A DNA stretch of 7,296 bases from Flavobacteriaceae bacterium (GCA_015488935.1 WFMU01000235.1:1-7296), one strand, 5' to 3'; numbered from the stretch's first letter, positions 1 to 7,296 are shown. Numbers and translations: made by a program. The notes: generated from the letters alone by a model not told the origin.

Positions 1-75
1 AAATAATACTAATTTTTCAGATTGTTCATACCATAACAGTCAAAATACATTCCATTATAAAATATGGTAAAAAAC

Positions 76-124
76 AAAGACAAAATGTCTGTAAACCGTT
101 GAAATTACTGTCTTTTTGACATTT
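76..124. repeat. Interlocking short inverted repeats upstream of ytxJ
   Basis: Two small dyads occur here: AGACA-aaa-TGTCT (78-90) and TGTC-ttttt-GACA (109-121), with centres about 31 bp apart, close to three helical turns. The blocks also match each other over a distance: AAAGACA (76-82) is complementary to TGTCTTT (109-115), and AAATGTC (83-89) to GACATTT (118-124), a crossing arrangement. They lie 70-115 bp before the ytxJ start. They could be paired operator half-sites, or chance in AT-rich DNA; the arms are only 4-7 bp. The rest of 1-192 shows no gene. Confidence 0.35.
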
Positions 125-169
125 ATAATTGTTTTTTGATGTCTTTATTTCATATTCCATAACTTTCCT

Positions 170-177
170 TACATTTA
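170..177 (+). promoter_or_regulatory. Possible -7 box of the ytxJ operon
   Basis: TACATTTA matches the Bacteroidetes -7 consensus TAnnTTTG except at the last base. It ends 15 bp before the ytxJ ATG, the same short-leader geometry seen at the next two promoter candidates in this window. No clear -33 TTG element is visible at the expected distance, so the call is weak. Confidence 0.35.
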
Positions 178-192
178 CAAAAAATAAAAAAC

Positions 193-570
193 ATGGGATT
201 ATTTAGCGATTTGTTTACAGCAAAAGAAGGTACATCTTCTTCCAATGTAAATTGGATTCCATTAAATACAATGGAACAATTGGATGAAATTATAAGCAAT
301 TCTACCACAAAAACACAAGCAATTTTTAAACATAGTACACGTTGCGGAATTAGTAATATGGTAATGAAACAATTTGAAAATCAATTTAATTTATCGGATG
401 ATGAAATAGACATATATTTTTTAGATTTATTAAAATTTAGAGATATTTCTAATGCTATTTCAAGTAAATTTATTGTTGTCCACCAATCGCCACAATTAAT
501 TGTTATTAAAGACAAAAAAGTAACTGCTCACGATTCGCATCATGGTATTTTATCTTTAAAACTAAATTAA
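193..570 (+). CDS. ytxJ: YtxJ-family monothiol bacilliredoxin
   Basis: A small cytoplasmic thioredoxin-fold protein of 125 residues, typical for the YtxJ (BrxC-like, DUF2847) family. Family members are thought to remove bacillithiol from mixed disulfides on proteins, or otherwise act in bacillithiol redox balance, and occur in Firmicutes and Bacteroidetes. Seen in the sequence: the motif KHSTRCGIS with a single cysteine at Cys51 at the start of the active-site helix, no resolving CxxC partner, and a thioredoxin-type cis-proline in HQSPQ (Pro100) followed by a beta strand and a HxxxH region near residues 113-117. No signal peptide. The ATG at 193 follows an A-rich stretch, as usual in Bacteroidetes, and gives a full-length product. 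It is followed after one base by the CPBP protease gene, so the two are probably co-transcribed. The family call is firm; the biochemical role is inferred from family knowledge. Confidence 0.87.
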   Translation: MGLFSDLFTAKEGTSSSNVNWIPLNTMEQLDEIISNSTTKTQAIFKHSTRCGISNMVMKQFENQFNLSDDEIDIYFLDLLKFRDISNAISSKFIVVHQSPQLIVIKDKKVTAHDSHHGILSLKLN

Positions 571-571
571 C

Positions 572-1549
572 ATGAATTTTATACAACAACCTTACAAAGG
601 ACAAAACGATTTTTGGAGATATATTTTAGGTTTTATTGTAATTTTATTAGGATGGCAACTTTTTGGAGCATTACCTTTACTAGCAACAGCCGTAATGCAC
701 AGTAAAGACATGACCGAATTTAGACAAGCAGGAGCATCTAATTTTATGCATTTAGGAATAAACTCGAACCTGTTTTTAGCCTTAATGCTTTTTATGTTTG
801 TTATTGGTTTAGCAGCTTTATTTTTTACAGTTAAAGTAATTCATAAAAGAAGTATCACTTCTTTAATAACAAGCAGAAAAAAAATAGACTGGAAACGTTT
901 TTTTTTCTCCTTTGGTTTATGGTTTCTTATTTCTATAGCCATGCTTACTGTAGGTTATTTTTTAGAACCAGAAAATTTTACTTGGAATTTTAAACCAGTT
1001 CCTTTTTTCATTTTAGTAATTATTTCCTTTTTATTTATGCCAATTCAAACTAGTTTTGAAGAACTCCTTTTTAGAGGATATTATATGCAAGGTATAGGAA
1101 TTTTAGTAAAAAATAAGTGGTTTCCTTTATTATTTACTTCCGCTATATTTGGTGTTTTACACGGTGCAAATCCAGAAGTAGATAAACTAGGTCCGTTAAT
1201 TATGGTATATTATATTGGAACAGGATTATTTTTGGGTATTTTAACCCTAATGGATGAAGGTACCGAACTTTCTCTTGGATTTCACGCAGCAAATAATATT
1301 GTTGCTGCAATATTTGTTACCAATACATGGTCTGTATTCCAAACAGAAGCATTATTAATTGATAATTCAGAACCATCGATGCGTTACGAAACATTTTTAC
1401 CTGTTTTTGTATTGTACCCTTTATTACTGCTTATTTTTTCTAAAAAATACGGTTGGAACAATTGGAAAAATAAACTTTTTGGAAAAATTAGGAAACCAAA
1501 AATAGAAGTGGATACTTTTTTTGAAGAAGAAAGTATGTTGGAAATTTAA
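572..1549 (+). CDS. CPBP family intramembrane metalloprotease
   Basis: A 325-residue polytopic membrane protein of the CPBP/Abi (CAAX protease, Rce1-like) family. All three family signatures are present: EELLFRG (Glu163, Glu164, Arg168), FGVLH (Phe193, His197) and GFHAANN (His238, Asn242), so the predicted glutamate/histidine catalytic site is intact. Hydrophobic segments lie near residues 16-40, 66-90, 108-130, 142-160, 184-200, 206-228, 236-252 and 272-290; a charged tail (291-325) ends in an acidic patch. Bacterial members act on membrane or peptide substrates that are mostly unknown; some work in bacteriocin immunity or regulated proteolysis, and the substrate here cannot be read from sequence. 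The start codon lies one base after the ytxJ stop codon, which suggests translational coupling and a shared operon. The next gene is 290 bp away behind a hairpin cluster, so the operon probably ends here. Confidence 0.93.
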   Translation: MNFIQQPYKGQNDFWRYILGFIVILLGWQLFGALPLLATAVMHSKDMTEFRQAGASNFMHLGINSNLFLALMLFMFVIGLAALFFTVKVIHKRSITSLITSRKKIDWKRFFFSFGLWFLISIAMLTVGYFLEPENFTWNFKPVPFFILVIISFLFMPIQTSFEELLFRGYYMQGIGILVKNKWFPLLFTSAIFGVLHGANPEVDKLGPLIMVYYIGTGLFLGILTLMDEGTELSLGFHAANNIVAAIFVTNTWSVFQTEALLIDNSEPSMRYETFLPVFVLYPLLLLIFSKKYGWNNWKNKLFGKIRKPKIEVDTFFEEESMLEI

Positions 1550-1591
1550 AAATTACTAGTATTCCATATTAGTAAAACACCTTGCTTTTAA

Positions 1592-1641
1592 AAAGCTGTT
1601 TTGCCAAATTTTGAGTAAAGCTGTCTTGCCAAAACAGCTTT
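1592..1641 (+). terminator. Hairpin cluster after the CPBP gene, possible terminator
   Basis: AAAGCTGTTTT (1592-1602) is perfectly complementary to AAAACAGCTTT (1631-1641). A second near-copy of the left arm, with one mismatch over 15 bases, lies at 1617-1631, so the right arm could pair with either: a long loop with 1592-1602, or a tight 8-bp hairpin of 1617-1624 with 1634-1641. It starts 43 bp after the upstream stop codon, a normal terminator position, but no uninterrupted T-tract follows on the + strand. A T-run does follow the stem when read in reverse, although no reverse gene is present. Confidence 0.45.
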
Positions 1642-1682
1642 ACATATAAGCTTCCCTGATTAGTATTGACCGTTTTTTATTA

Positions 1683-1738
1683 ATTCATAATTCAAAACTC
1701 ATAATTGATACCCAACATTCAACCCCGAGACTTCGGGG
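1683..1738. repeat. AT-rich direct repeat followed by GC-rich stem-loop
   Basis: ATTCATAATT (1683-1692) recurs with one change at 1697-1706, a 14-bp period. Shortly after, CCCCGA (1723-1728) and TCGGGG (1733-1738) form a perfect 6-bp stem with a four-base loop. Such a GC-rich hairpin stands out strongly in DNA this AT-rich. No T-tract follows, so it is a poor intrinsic terminator. It resembles dispersed intergenic repeat units of flavobacterial genomes, but copy number cannot be judged from one window. Confidence 0.45.
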
Positions 1739-1804
1739 CAAAGCTCAACAGCCATACAATCATAAAAAAATGAAACTTTTAACCCTTCAATCATATAATT
1801 TAAT

Positions 1805-1812
1805 TACATTTG
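1805..1812 (+). promoter_or_regulatory. Probable guaB -7 promoter box
   Basis: TACATTTG is an exact match to the Bacteroidetes -7 consensus TAnnTTTG. It ends 27 bp before the guaB ATG, placing the transcription start around 1816-1820 and giving a leader of roughly 20-25 nt. No obvious -33 TTG element is seen. Confidence 0.5.
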
Positions 1813-1814
1813 TC

Positions 1815-3312
<1,498 letters not shown>

Positions 3313-3393
3313 AAAATTAGAAGTGTCCTTAATAGAAAACTGATTTAAAGCATTTTAATTTAAAAGTAAGGCAAATACATCCAACTTGTATTG

Positions 3394-3403
3394 TAAGTAC
3401 TTA
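3394..3403. repeat. Perfect 10-bp palindrome before the serine hydrolase gene
   Basis: TAAGTACTTA is a perfect palindrome centred about 27 bp upstream of the -7 candidate at 3426-3433, roughly where a -33 region or an upstream operator would lie. It is short enough to occur by chance in this composition. Confidence 0.3.
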
Positions 3404-3425
3404 GTATTACATATACCAAATTCTG

Positions 3426-3433
3426 TATATTTG
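3426..3433 (+). promoter_or_regulatory. Probable -7 box of the serine hydrolase gene
   Basis: TATATTTG fits TAnnTTTG exactly and ends 22 bp before the ATG at 3456, nearly the same spacing as at guaB. No clear TTG lies at the normal -33 distance. It supports independent transcription of the hydrolase from guaB. Confidence 0.5.
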
Positions 3434-3455
3434 TACTACACTTACACCTAAAATA

Positions 3456-4988
3456 ATGAAAAAAATAATCTTCTCATTCGTAGTAATACTCTTTGTACCT
3501 ATTACGCTCTTTAGTCAAACAAAAGTACAATTAGAGCATCTTAACAAATATTACCAAAAAGCATTAAAAGAATGGCATGTTCCAGGAATGGCAATTGCTA
3601 TTGTAAAAGACAATAAAATAATCTTTAGCAAAGGATATGGTTATGCCAATGTAAAGAAAAAAACAAAAGTAGATGGCAACACTTTATTTGCAATTGCATC
3701 GAATACCAAAGCATTTACAGCAAGTGCCATTGCGCAATTGGTTGACCAAAACAAAATAAAATGGACAGATAAGGTTGTGGACTATTTACCATATTTTAAA
3801 TTATACGACGATTATACTACCAACCATACAACTATTGAAGATTTACTTTGTCATCGCAATGGATTAAAGACATTTTCTGGAGATTTATTATGGTACGCTA
3901 CAACACTTACGCCTCAAGAAATTATTAATAAACAGCAATATTTAAAACCAAAATATGCATTTAGAACACACTATGGTTATAGCAATATTGCATTTATTGC
4001 TGCAGGTAAGATTTTAGAAAAAGTTTCGGATACTAGTTGGACAAACTATATTACTACGCATTTTTTAAAACCACTTAAAATGCATCGAACACTTACTTCT
4101 ACCAAACAAGTAAATAACACAACCAATATAGCAACACCATACTTTTACGAAAATGGAAAATACCATGCAATTGATTGGGTAAATTGGGATAATATAGCTC
4201 CAGCTGGTGCTTTAATTTCTTCGGTAAACGATTATGCTAAATGGTTGATGCTAAATATTAATGAAGGTGTATTTGAAAATAAAACATACATTTCTGAAGA
4301 GAGTTTTTTAAACATGACAACACCACACATAAATCGCAATGTTGGTAAAAATACCGAGAAAATACATTTTAATGGTTATGGTCTTGGTTGGGGCGTTTTA
4401 GATTATCAAGGATATAAGGTAATGGGACATGGTGGTGGTTATGATGGGATGATTTCTAGATCTTCTTTTGTGCCTGAAAAAAAACTTGGAATTATAGTTC
4501 TTACTAACAGTTTAAACTGGGCTGCTAGTGCTGTTACAAATAAAACATTAGACGTGCTGTTAGCAGATAAACTAAATGGTAAAGATTGGTCTAAAGAATG
4601 GCTAAAAGTAAAAGAAGCTGCCGTAAAAGAAGCCAATGAAAAATTAAAAAAAAACAATATGTTAAGAGGTAAATTACAAAAAGAGCACTTTAATCTAGAA
4701 ACCTATACAGGTACTTTTAAAGATAAAATGTATGGAACAGTTACCGTTACTAAAAACGGAAATAAATTACATTTTTCTATGGATAATACTCCTATTTTTA
4801 ATGCTGATCTAAAACATTGGAATGCCAATATTTTTACCTTCCGATTTCCTCTAAAAGTATCTTCATTACCTCAAGGAAAATTATGGTTTGATACCGATAA
4901 AAATGCCAATATTACAAATTTACATATCGATATTCCAAATCCAGATTTCTTTTTTGATGAGTTTGTTTTTGAAAAAGTGGTAGATTAG
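3456..4988 (+). CDS. Secreted serine hydrolase, beta-lactamase class C fold
   Basis: A 510-residue exported enzyme of the beta-lactamase-related / D-alanyl-D-alanine peptidase family (class C and esterase EstB fold). Residues 1-20 form a signal peptide (MKK then a hydrophobic core), with likely cleavage near Ser20-Gln21. The catalytic motifs are in order: SNTK (Ser82 nucleophile, Lys85), YSN (Tyr175, Asn177), and HGG (His325-Gly327) replacing the KTG triad, a common variant in the family. Residues about 385-510, beginning with a charged helical linker and then an ETYTGTF motif (415-421), resemble the C-terminal DUF3471 beta domain often attached to these proteins. The substrate cannot be deduced: cell-wall peptides, D-amino-acid peptides or esters are all possible, and it should not be read as a resistance beta-lactamase. 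It probably acts in the periplasm or at the cell surface. No partner gene adjoins it; its own -7 candidate lies just upstream. Confidence 0.92.
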   Translation: MKKIIFSFVVILFVPITLFSQTKVQLEHLNKYYQKALKEWHVPGMAIAIVKDNKIIFSKGYGYANVKKKTKVDGNTLFAIASNTKAFTASAIAQLVDQNKIKWTDKVVDYLPYFKLYDDYTTNHTTIEDLLCHRNGLKTFSGDLLWYATTLTPQEIINKQQYLKPKYAFRTHYGYSNIAFIAAGKILEKVSDTSWTNYITTHFLKPLKMHRTLTSTKQVNNTTNIATPYFYENGKYHAIDWVNWDNIAPAGALISSVNDYAKWLMLNINEGVFENKTYISEESFLNMTTPHINRNVGKNTEKIHFNGYGLGWGVLDYQGYKVMGHGGGYDGMISRSSFVPEKKLGIIVLTNSLNWAASAVTNKTLDVLLADKLNGKDWSKEWLKVKEAAVKEANEKLKKNNMLRGKLQKEHFNLETYTGTFKDKMYGTVTVTKNGNKLHFSMDNTPIFNADLKHWNANIFTFRFPLKVSSLPQGKLWFDTDKNANITNLHIDIPNPDFFFDEFVFEKVVD

Positions 4989-5060
4989 TTAATAAAATAT
5001 GTAGGATAGCAATTTTAAAGCAAAACAAGCTATAAACTAATTAGTACATAAAATTAAATT

Positions 5061-5089
5061 CAGATAAAAGAGAAATTCCTTTTTATCTG
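5061..5089 (+). terminator. Stem-loop after the serine hydrolase, weak terminator candidate
   Basis: CAGATAAAA (5061-5069) and TTTTATCTG (5081-5089) are perfect 9-bp arms with an 11-base loop, extendable by a G-U pair. It begins 72 bp after the hydrolase stop codon. The stem is AT-rich and no T-tract follows it, so termination here is only a possibility. Confidence 0.35.
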
Positions 5090-5184
5090 CTAGACCTTTA
5101 TGAAACCTTCTCTATAATCAAGCTAAAGCGAATCTATTTTTTTAAAAAAGGTTAAAAAATATATTTCCATATATAAATTATTGC

Positions 5185-5203
5185 TATTTTTGAAATAGAT
5201 TTG
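5185..5203 (+). promoter_or_regulatory. Two neighbouring -7 boxes before the T9SS cargo gene
   Basis: TATTTTTG (5185-5192) and TAGATTTG (5196-5203) both match TAnnTTTG exactly, 11 bp apart. Either would give a leader of about 90-105 nt, much longer than the roughly 20 nt implied at guaB and the serine hydrolase. No clear -33 TTG is seen for either. Confidence 0.4.
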
Positions 5204-5234
5204 ACGTAAATAAAGGTTTTTAAATAAGCTGCCA

Positions 5235-5251
5235 TTAGCAATAATTGCTAA
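5235..5251. promoter_or_regulatory. Operator-like quasi-palindrome in the leader
   Basis: TTAGCAAT and ATTGCTAA form perfect 8-bp arms around one central A. The site is about 50 bp before the ATG at 5301 and downstream of both -7 candidates. The near-zero spacer makes it more like a protein-binding dyad than an RNA hairpin. No regulator gene in the window can be linked to it. Confidence 0.35.
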
Positions 5252-5300
5252 AAATATTTTATAAAGAAAAAGACAAATAACAAACTAACATCAATAAAAA

Positions 5301-6803
5301 ATGAAATCATTCCTAAATATCCTTTTTATCGTATTTTTTTTACATACTGTAGAAGCTCAATTTCCTAACGATATACCTTATCAAAGTATTCCAACTCCTG
5401 CAAATGTAGCATTTCCAAATTATTTAGGAAGTACAATTGATAATTCTGTTTCAAATCCTATACAAATTACTAGAATTACGGAGCCATATAACTATATTGA
5501 TGGAAATGGCGACCCTCAAGTTTGGTATCCTACACACGAATATGCAAAAACACAAGTTTGGAATGCTAATCAAACCTTATTTAAGATACTAACTTGGAAA
5601 ATTATTGATGCAACAACTTACCAAGAAGTACAAAGTTTATCTGGAGATATTTATCCTAGTTATTGGTCTAATACAAATCCAGATTTAATTTGGAATTTTA
5701 ATGAAAATGGAGATATAAAAAAACATATTGTTTCAACCAATACAACACAAACAGTAGCAAACATACCTGGTTACGAATTTGTACAACTTGGTCCTGGCGA
5801 AGGTAATATTGATAAAAATGACCACAAAGTAGCTTTAGTTGGAAAAAAATTAAATGGTGATTTGGATATTATTATTTTTAATTTACAAACGTTACAAATT
5901 GAAAATACAAAGACATTTGTAGGTGCTTGGGGAAATGGAGGACTTAATTTTCCAAATTATATAGACTGGGTTTCTATATCGCAGTCCGGTGATTATGTGG
6001 TTATTATGTGGAATCACAATACTACTTCTCAAAATAATCCTTACATAGAGAATGGAAATTCACATTACGGAGTTGAGGTTTATAATACTGCAGATATGCA
6101 ATATCAAAATCGTATAATTTCGTATGGAAATCACGGCGACCTTGGTTATGCTGCCGATGGAGATGAAGTTTTAGTACAGTTTTATGGAGTACAACAAGAT
6201 GGATTGTATATGTATAAACTAAATGGTACTGGTTCTACTACAATTATTCAAAATACAGATTTTGGAATAGATGGTCATGTTTCTTGTAGAAATATCAATA
6301 GACCTGGTTGGGCTTATGTAACACATAGTTCTTCTGCTCAGTCTGGACAAATAGTTGCAGTAAAATTAGATAATTCTGGTACTGTTGAGCATTTTGGTCA
6401 TCACTTTAGTAGTAATACTAGTTACGATCAATCGCCAATGGCTGTTGCTTCTCCTAATGGTGATAAAATTTGTTTTAAATCAGATTTTGGTACAGGTCCT
6501 AATACAAATCCTTCGGTAGTTTATATTTTTATATCAAAATTAGCTTCTGCATTGCATGTAAACGAAAATCAATTAATTGATTGTAACGTATATCCAAACC
6601 CTACAAATAAATTTATTCATGTACAGTGTAACGAGTTTATTAAAAATATTGCGGTTTATACTATTACAGGGCAAAAGGTTAACGAAATACAATTAAATAA
6701 TACCAAAGCAAAAATTAATATAACAAATTTAAAGGCTGGAATTTACTACCTCAGAGTTTCAACAGAAAAAGAATCTATTCTAAAAAAAGTAATCATTCAA
6801 TAA
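5301..6803 (+). CDS. Secreted beta-propeller-like protein with T9SS sorting domain
   Basis: A 500-residue exported protein. Residues 1-19 are a signal peptide with likely cleavage at VEA-Q. Residues about 429-500 are a type A T9SS sorting domain: it opens with VYPNPT (430-435), has VYTITGQKV (452-460), then NLKAGIYYLRV (476-486), and ends with a basic KKVIIQ tail. Such domains direct cargo across the outer membrane for surface anchoring or release. The central part (about 50-415) has recurring beta-strand blocks of the type seen in WD40/TolB-like propellers, e.g. NPDLIWNFN (126-134), DYVVIMWNH (231-239), GYAADGDEVLVQF (282-294) and SPNGDKICFKSDFG (384-397), loosely like the propeller of oligogalacturonate lyases. 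Several Trp, His and Asp residues cluster in loops (WNHN, GNHGD, DGHVSC). I do not recognise a specific enzyme family and assign no activity. It stands alone, with no adjacent SusC/SusD or T9SS component genes. Confidence 0.9.
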   Translation: MKSFLNILFIVFFLHTVEAQFPNDIPYQSIPTPANVAFPNYLGSTIDNSVSNPIQITRITEPYNYIDGNGDPQVWYPTHEYAKTQVWNANQTLFKILTWKIIDATTYQEVQSLSGDIYPSYWSNTNPDLIWNFNENGDIKKHIVSTNTTQTVANIPGYEFVQLGPGEGNIDKNDHKVALVGKKLNGDLDIIIFNLQTLQIENTKTFVGAWGNGGLNFPNYIDWVSISQSGDYVVIMWNHNTTSQNNPYIENGNSHYGVEVYNTADMQYQNRIISYGNHGDLGYAADGDEVLVQFYGVQQDGLYMYKLNGTGSTTIIQNTDFGIDGHVSCRNINRPGWAYVTHSSSAQSGQIVAVKLDNSGTVEHFGHHFSSNTSYDQSPMAVASPNGDKICFKSDFGTGPNTNPSVVYIFISKLASALHVNENQLIDCNVYPNPTNKFIHVQCNEFIKNIAVYTITGQKVNEIQLNNTKAKINITNLKAGIYYLRVSTEKESILKKVIIQ

Positions 6804-6870
6804 GAACGTACTTAAAAATAAATGTTAACCCAAAAAATTCATTATAACTAGATAGTCGCTCCTTATTAAC
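6804..6870. other. Spacer between T9SS cargo gene and transposase remnant
   Basis: 67 bp with no gene and no strong hairpin. The left end of the degraded insertion sequence should fall here or slightly further left, but I could not find a terminal inverted repeat matching the right side, so the boundary is undefined. Confidence 0.4.
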
Positions 6871-7146
6871 TTAACAGAGAGAACTATAATTTTTAGAAAA
6901 AAGTTGCAAAACAAAATCTAAAAATATTTTAGGACGAGTCATACGTTTTAATAACAAACTACCAACCATTAATTGCATGGGCATTGCTGGTTTACCTGTA
7001 GTAGAGTATAGATAAACGCTTGTTCAAAATAATTCCAATCTATTTTTATTGGATAAAAGTACTAATTCGTGATTGGTATCTATAAAGTCAATTAATAAAA
7101 GATGGAATAAATCGCGTTGATTTTGATTTGGTGATTTTCCTATCAT
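6871..7146 (-). pseudogene. Frameshifted, internally deleted IS5-type transposase remnant
   Basis: On the minus strand an ATG at 7146-7144 opens MIGKSPNQNQRDLF, then HELVLLSNK, the N-terminus of a large group of Bacteroidetes IS5-type transposases (InsH N-terminal domain). The frame then breaks: one extra A in an A-run (about 7042-7050) shifts it, so IDWNYFEQAF is read in the +1 frame while the original frame stops at TGA (7026-7024). A compensating one-base change near 7010-7020 restores the first frame at YSTTGKPAMP and LMVGSLLLKRM. After KRM the expected continuation (family members read on to YNLGDE and the catalytic core) is missing; instead about 22 residues, TRPKIFLDF onward, run to TAA at 6873-6871. 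This may be the C-terminal tail joined by a large internal deletion. The DDE catalytic core is absent, so no function remains. The family call is firm; the deletion is inferred. Confidence 0.82.
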
Positions 7147-7225
7147 ATATTGCAAGGTTTATATTGCAAGGTTTATATTGCAAGGTTTATATTGCAAGGT
7201 TTATATTGCAAGGTTTATATTGCAA
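7147..7225. repeat. Tandem array of 14-bp units
   Basis: Five identical, uninterrupted copies of ATATTGCAAGGTTT occupy 7147-7216, followed by a 9-bp partial copy (7217-7225), about 5.6 units in 79 bp. The array begins on the base directly before the remnant transposase start codon, so on the minus strand it is that gene's immediate leader. The copies are perfect with no spacers, which argues against a CRISPR array and for recent slippage expansion. A diverged relative of the core (CTTGCAATTT) lies at 7239-7248. Confidence 0.95.
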
Positions 7226-7231
7226 TATAAA
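7214..7231. repeat. Perfect 18-bp palindrome closing the tandem array
   Basis: TTTATATTG and CAATATAAA meet without a spacer, a perfect 18-bp palindrome. Its left half is the last repeat boundary plus the 9-bp partial unit; its right half is unique sequence. It may be part of the insertion sequence's original leader or end, or a cruciform-prone site that helped the array expand. Confidence 0.7.
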
Positions 7232-7296
7232 TAAAATCTTGCAATTTAAAACGAAAAAATAATACTTTTTTTGACTTTATTTTACTGACTAATAAC
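7232..7296. other. AT-rich flank beyond the tandem array
   Basis: 65 bp, strongly AT-rich, with no gene. It should contain, or lead towards, the transposase-proximal end of the insertion sequence, but no terminal inverted repeat matching 6804-6900 and no target-site duplication could be recognised. The element end may lie outside the window. Confidence 0.35.

Larger units (their letters stand above)
4989..5300. other. Non-coding spacer between the two secreted-protein genes
   Basis: 312 bp with no supportable gene on either strand. It contains an inverted repeat (5061-5089), a pair of distant complementary 9-mers (AATCTATTT at 5131-5139 and AAATAGATT at 5193-5201), two TAnnTTTG boxes (5185-5203) and a quasi-palindrome (5235-5251). 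The rest is AT-rich without recognisable structure. Confidence 0.6.

Noticed and set aside
193..1549. Phage-defence or bacteriocin-immunity module based on the CPBP (Abi) protein
   Set aside because: The partner is a redox protein, and there is no bacteriocin, toxin or nuclease gene beside it; family membership alone does not support a defence role.
4439..4657. Minus-strand open frame of 72 codons inside the serine hydrolase gene
   Set aside because: It is entirely antisense to a well-supported gene and has no start context or recognisable motif.
3456..4988. Antibiotic-resistance beta-lactamase
   Set aside because: The motifs SNTK, YSN and HGG plus a DUF3471-like tail fit the broad serine hydrolase/peptidase family; nothing indicates beta-lactam hydrolysis.
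7147..7225. CRISPR array
   Set aside because: Units are 14 bp and directly contiguous with no spacers, and no cas gene is nearby; it is a simple tandem repeat.
6804..7296. Complete insertion sequence with terminal inverted repeats
   Set aside because: Comparison of 6804-6900 with the reverse complement of 7217-7296 gave only weak, scattered matches; no target duplication is visible and the catalytic core is missing.

Overview
The window looks like chromosomal DNA of a member of the Bacteroidetes, most likely a Flavobacteriaceae-type bacterium. The evidence is strong AT-richness, A-rich leaders without Shine-Dalgarno sequences, promoter-like TAnnTTTG boxes (the Bacteroidetes -7 consensus) before several genes, and a secreted protein ending in a type IX secretion (T9SS) sorting domain. 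All five intact genes lie on the + strand; the only minus-strand coding trace is a decayed transposase.

Layout. Positions 1-192 are a leader with small inverted repeats. At 193-570 lies a YtxJ-type monothiol bacilliredoxin, followed after a single base by a CPBP-family membrane protease (572-1549); the two look like a translationally coupled operon. A 290-bp spacer (1550-1839) holds a direct/inverted repeat cluster, a GC-rich hairpin and a probable promoter. guaB (IMP dehydrogenase, 1840-3312) starts exactly where an 8-bp inverted repeat ends. Next is a secreted beta-lactamase/D-alanyl-D-alanine peptidase-fold serine hydrolase with a C-terminal DUF3471-like domain (3456-4988). A 312-bp spacer with two possible -7 boxes and a quasi-palindrome leads to a secreted, probably beta-propeller protein with a T9SS type A sorting domain (5301-6803).

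The last 490 bp are accessory in character: a minus-strand fragment of an IS5-type transposase (6871-7146) carrying two compensating frameshifts and an apparent large internal deletion, and, directly against its start codon, a tandem array of five perfect 14-bp units plus a 9-bp partial copy ending in an 18-bp perfect palindrome.

Functionally the window is mostly housekeeping: thiol redox, guanine nucleotide synthesis and two exported proteins. Apart from the ytxJ-CPBP pair, the genes appear to be separate transcription units with no obvious shared pathway. I do not see a convincing new multi-gene system. The points most worth a second look are the tandem array and deleted insertion sequence at the right end, the hairpin at the guaB start, the redox/protease gene pair, and the unassigned T9SS cargo.
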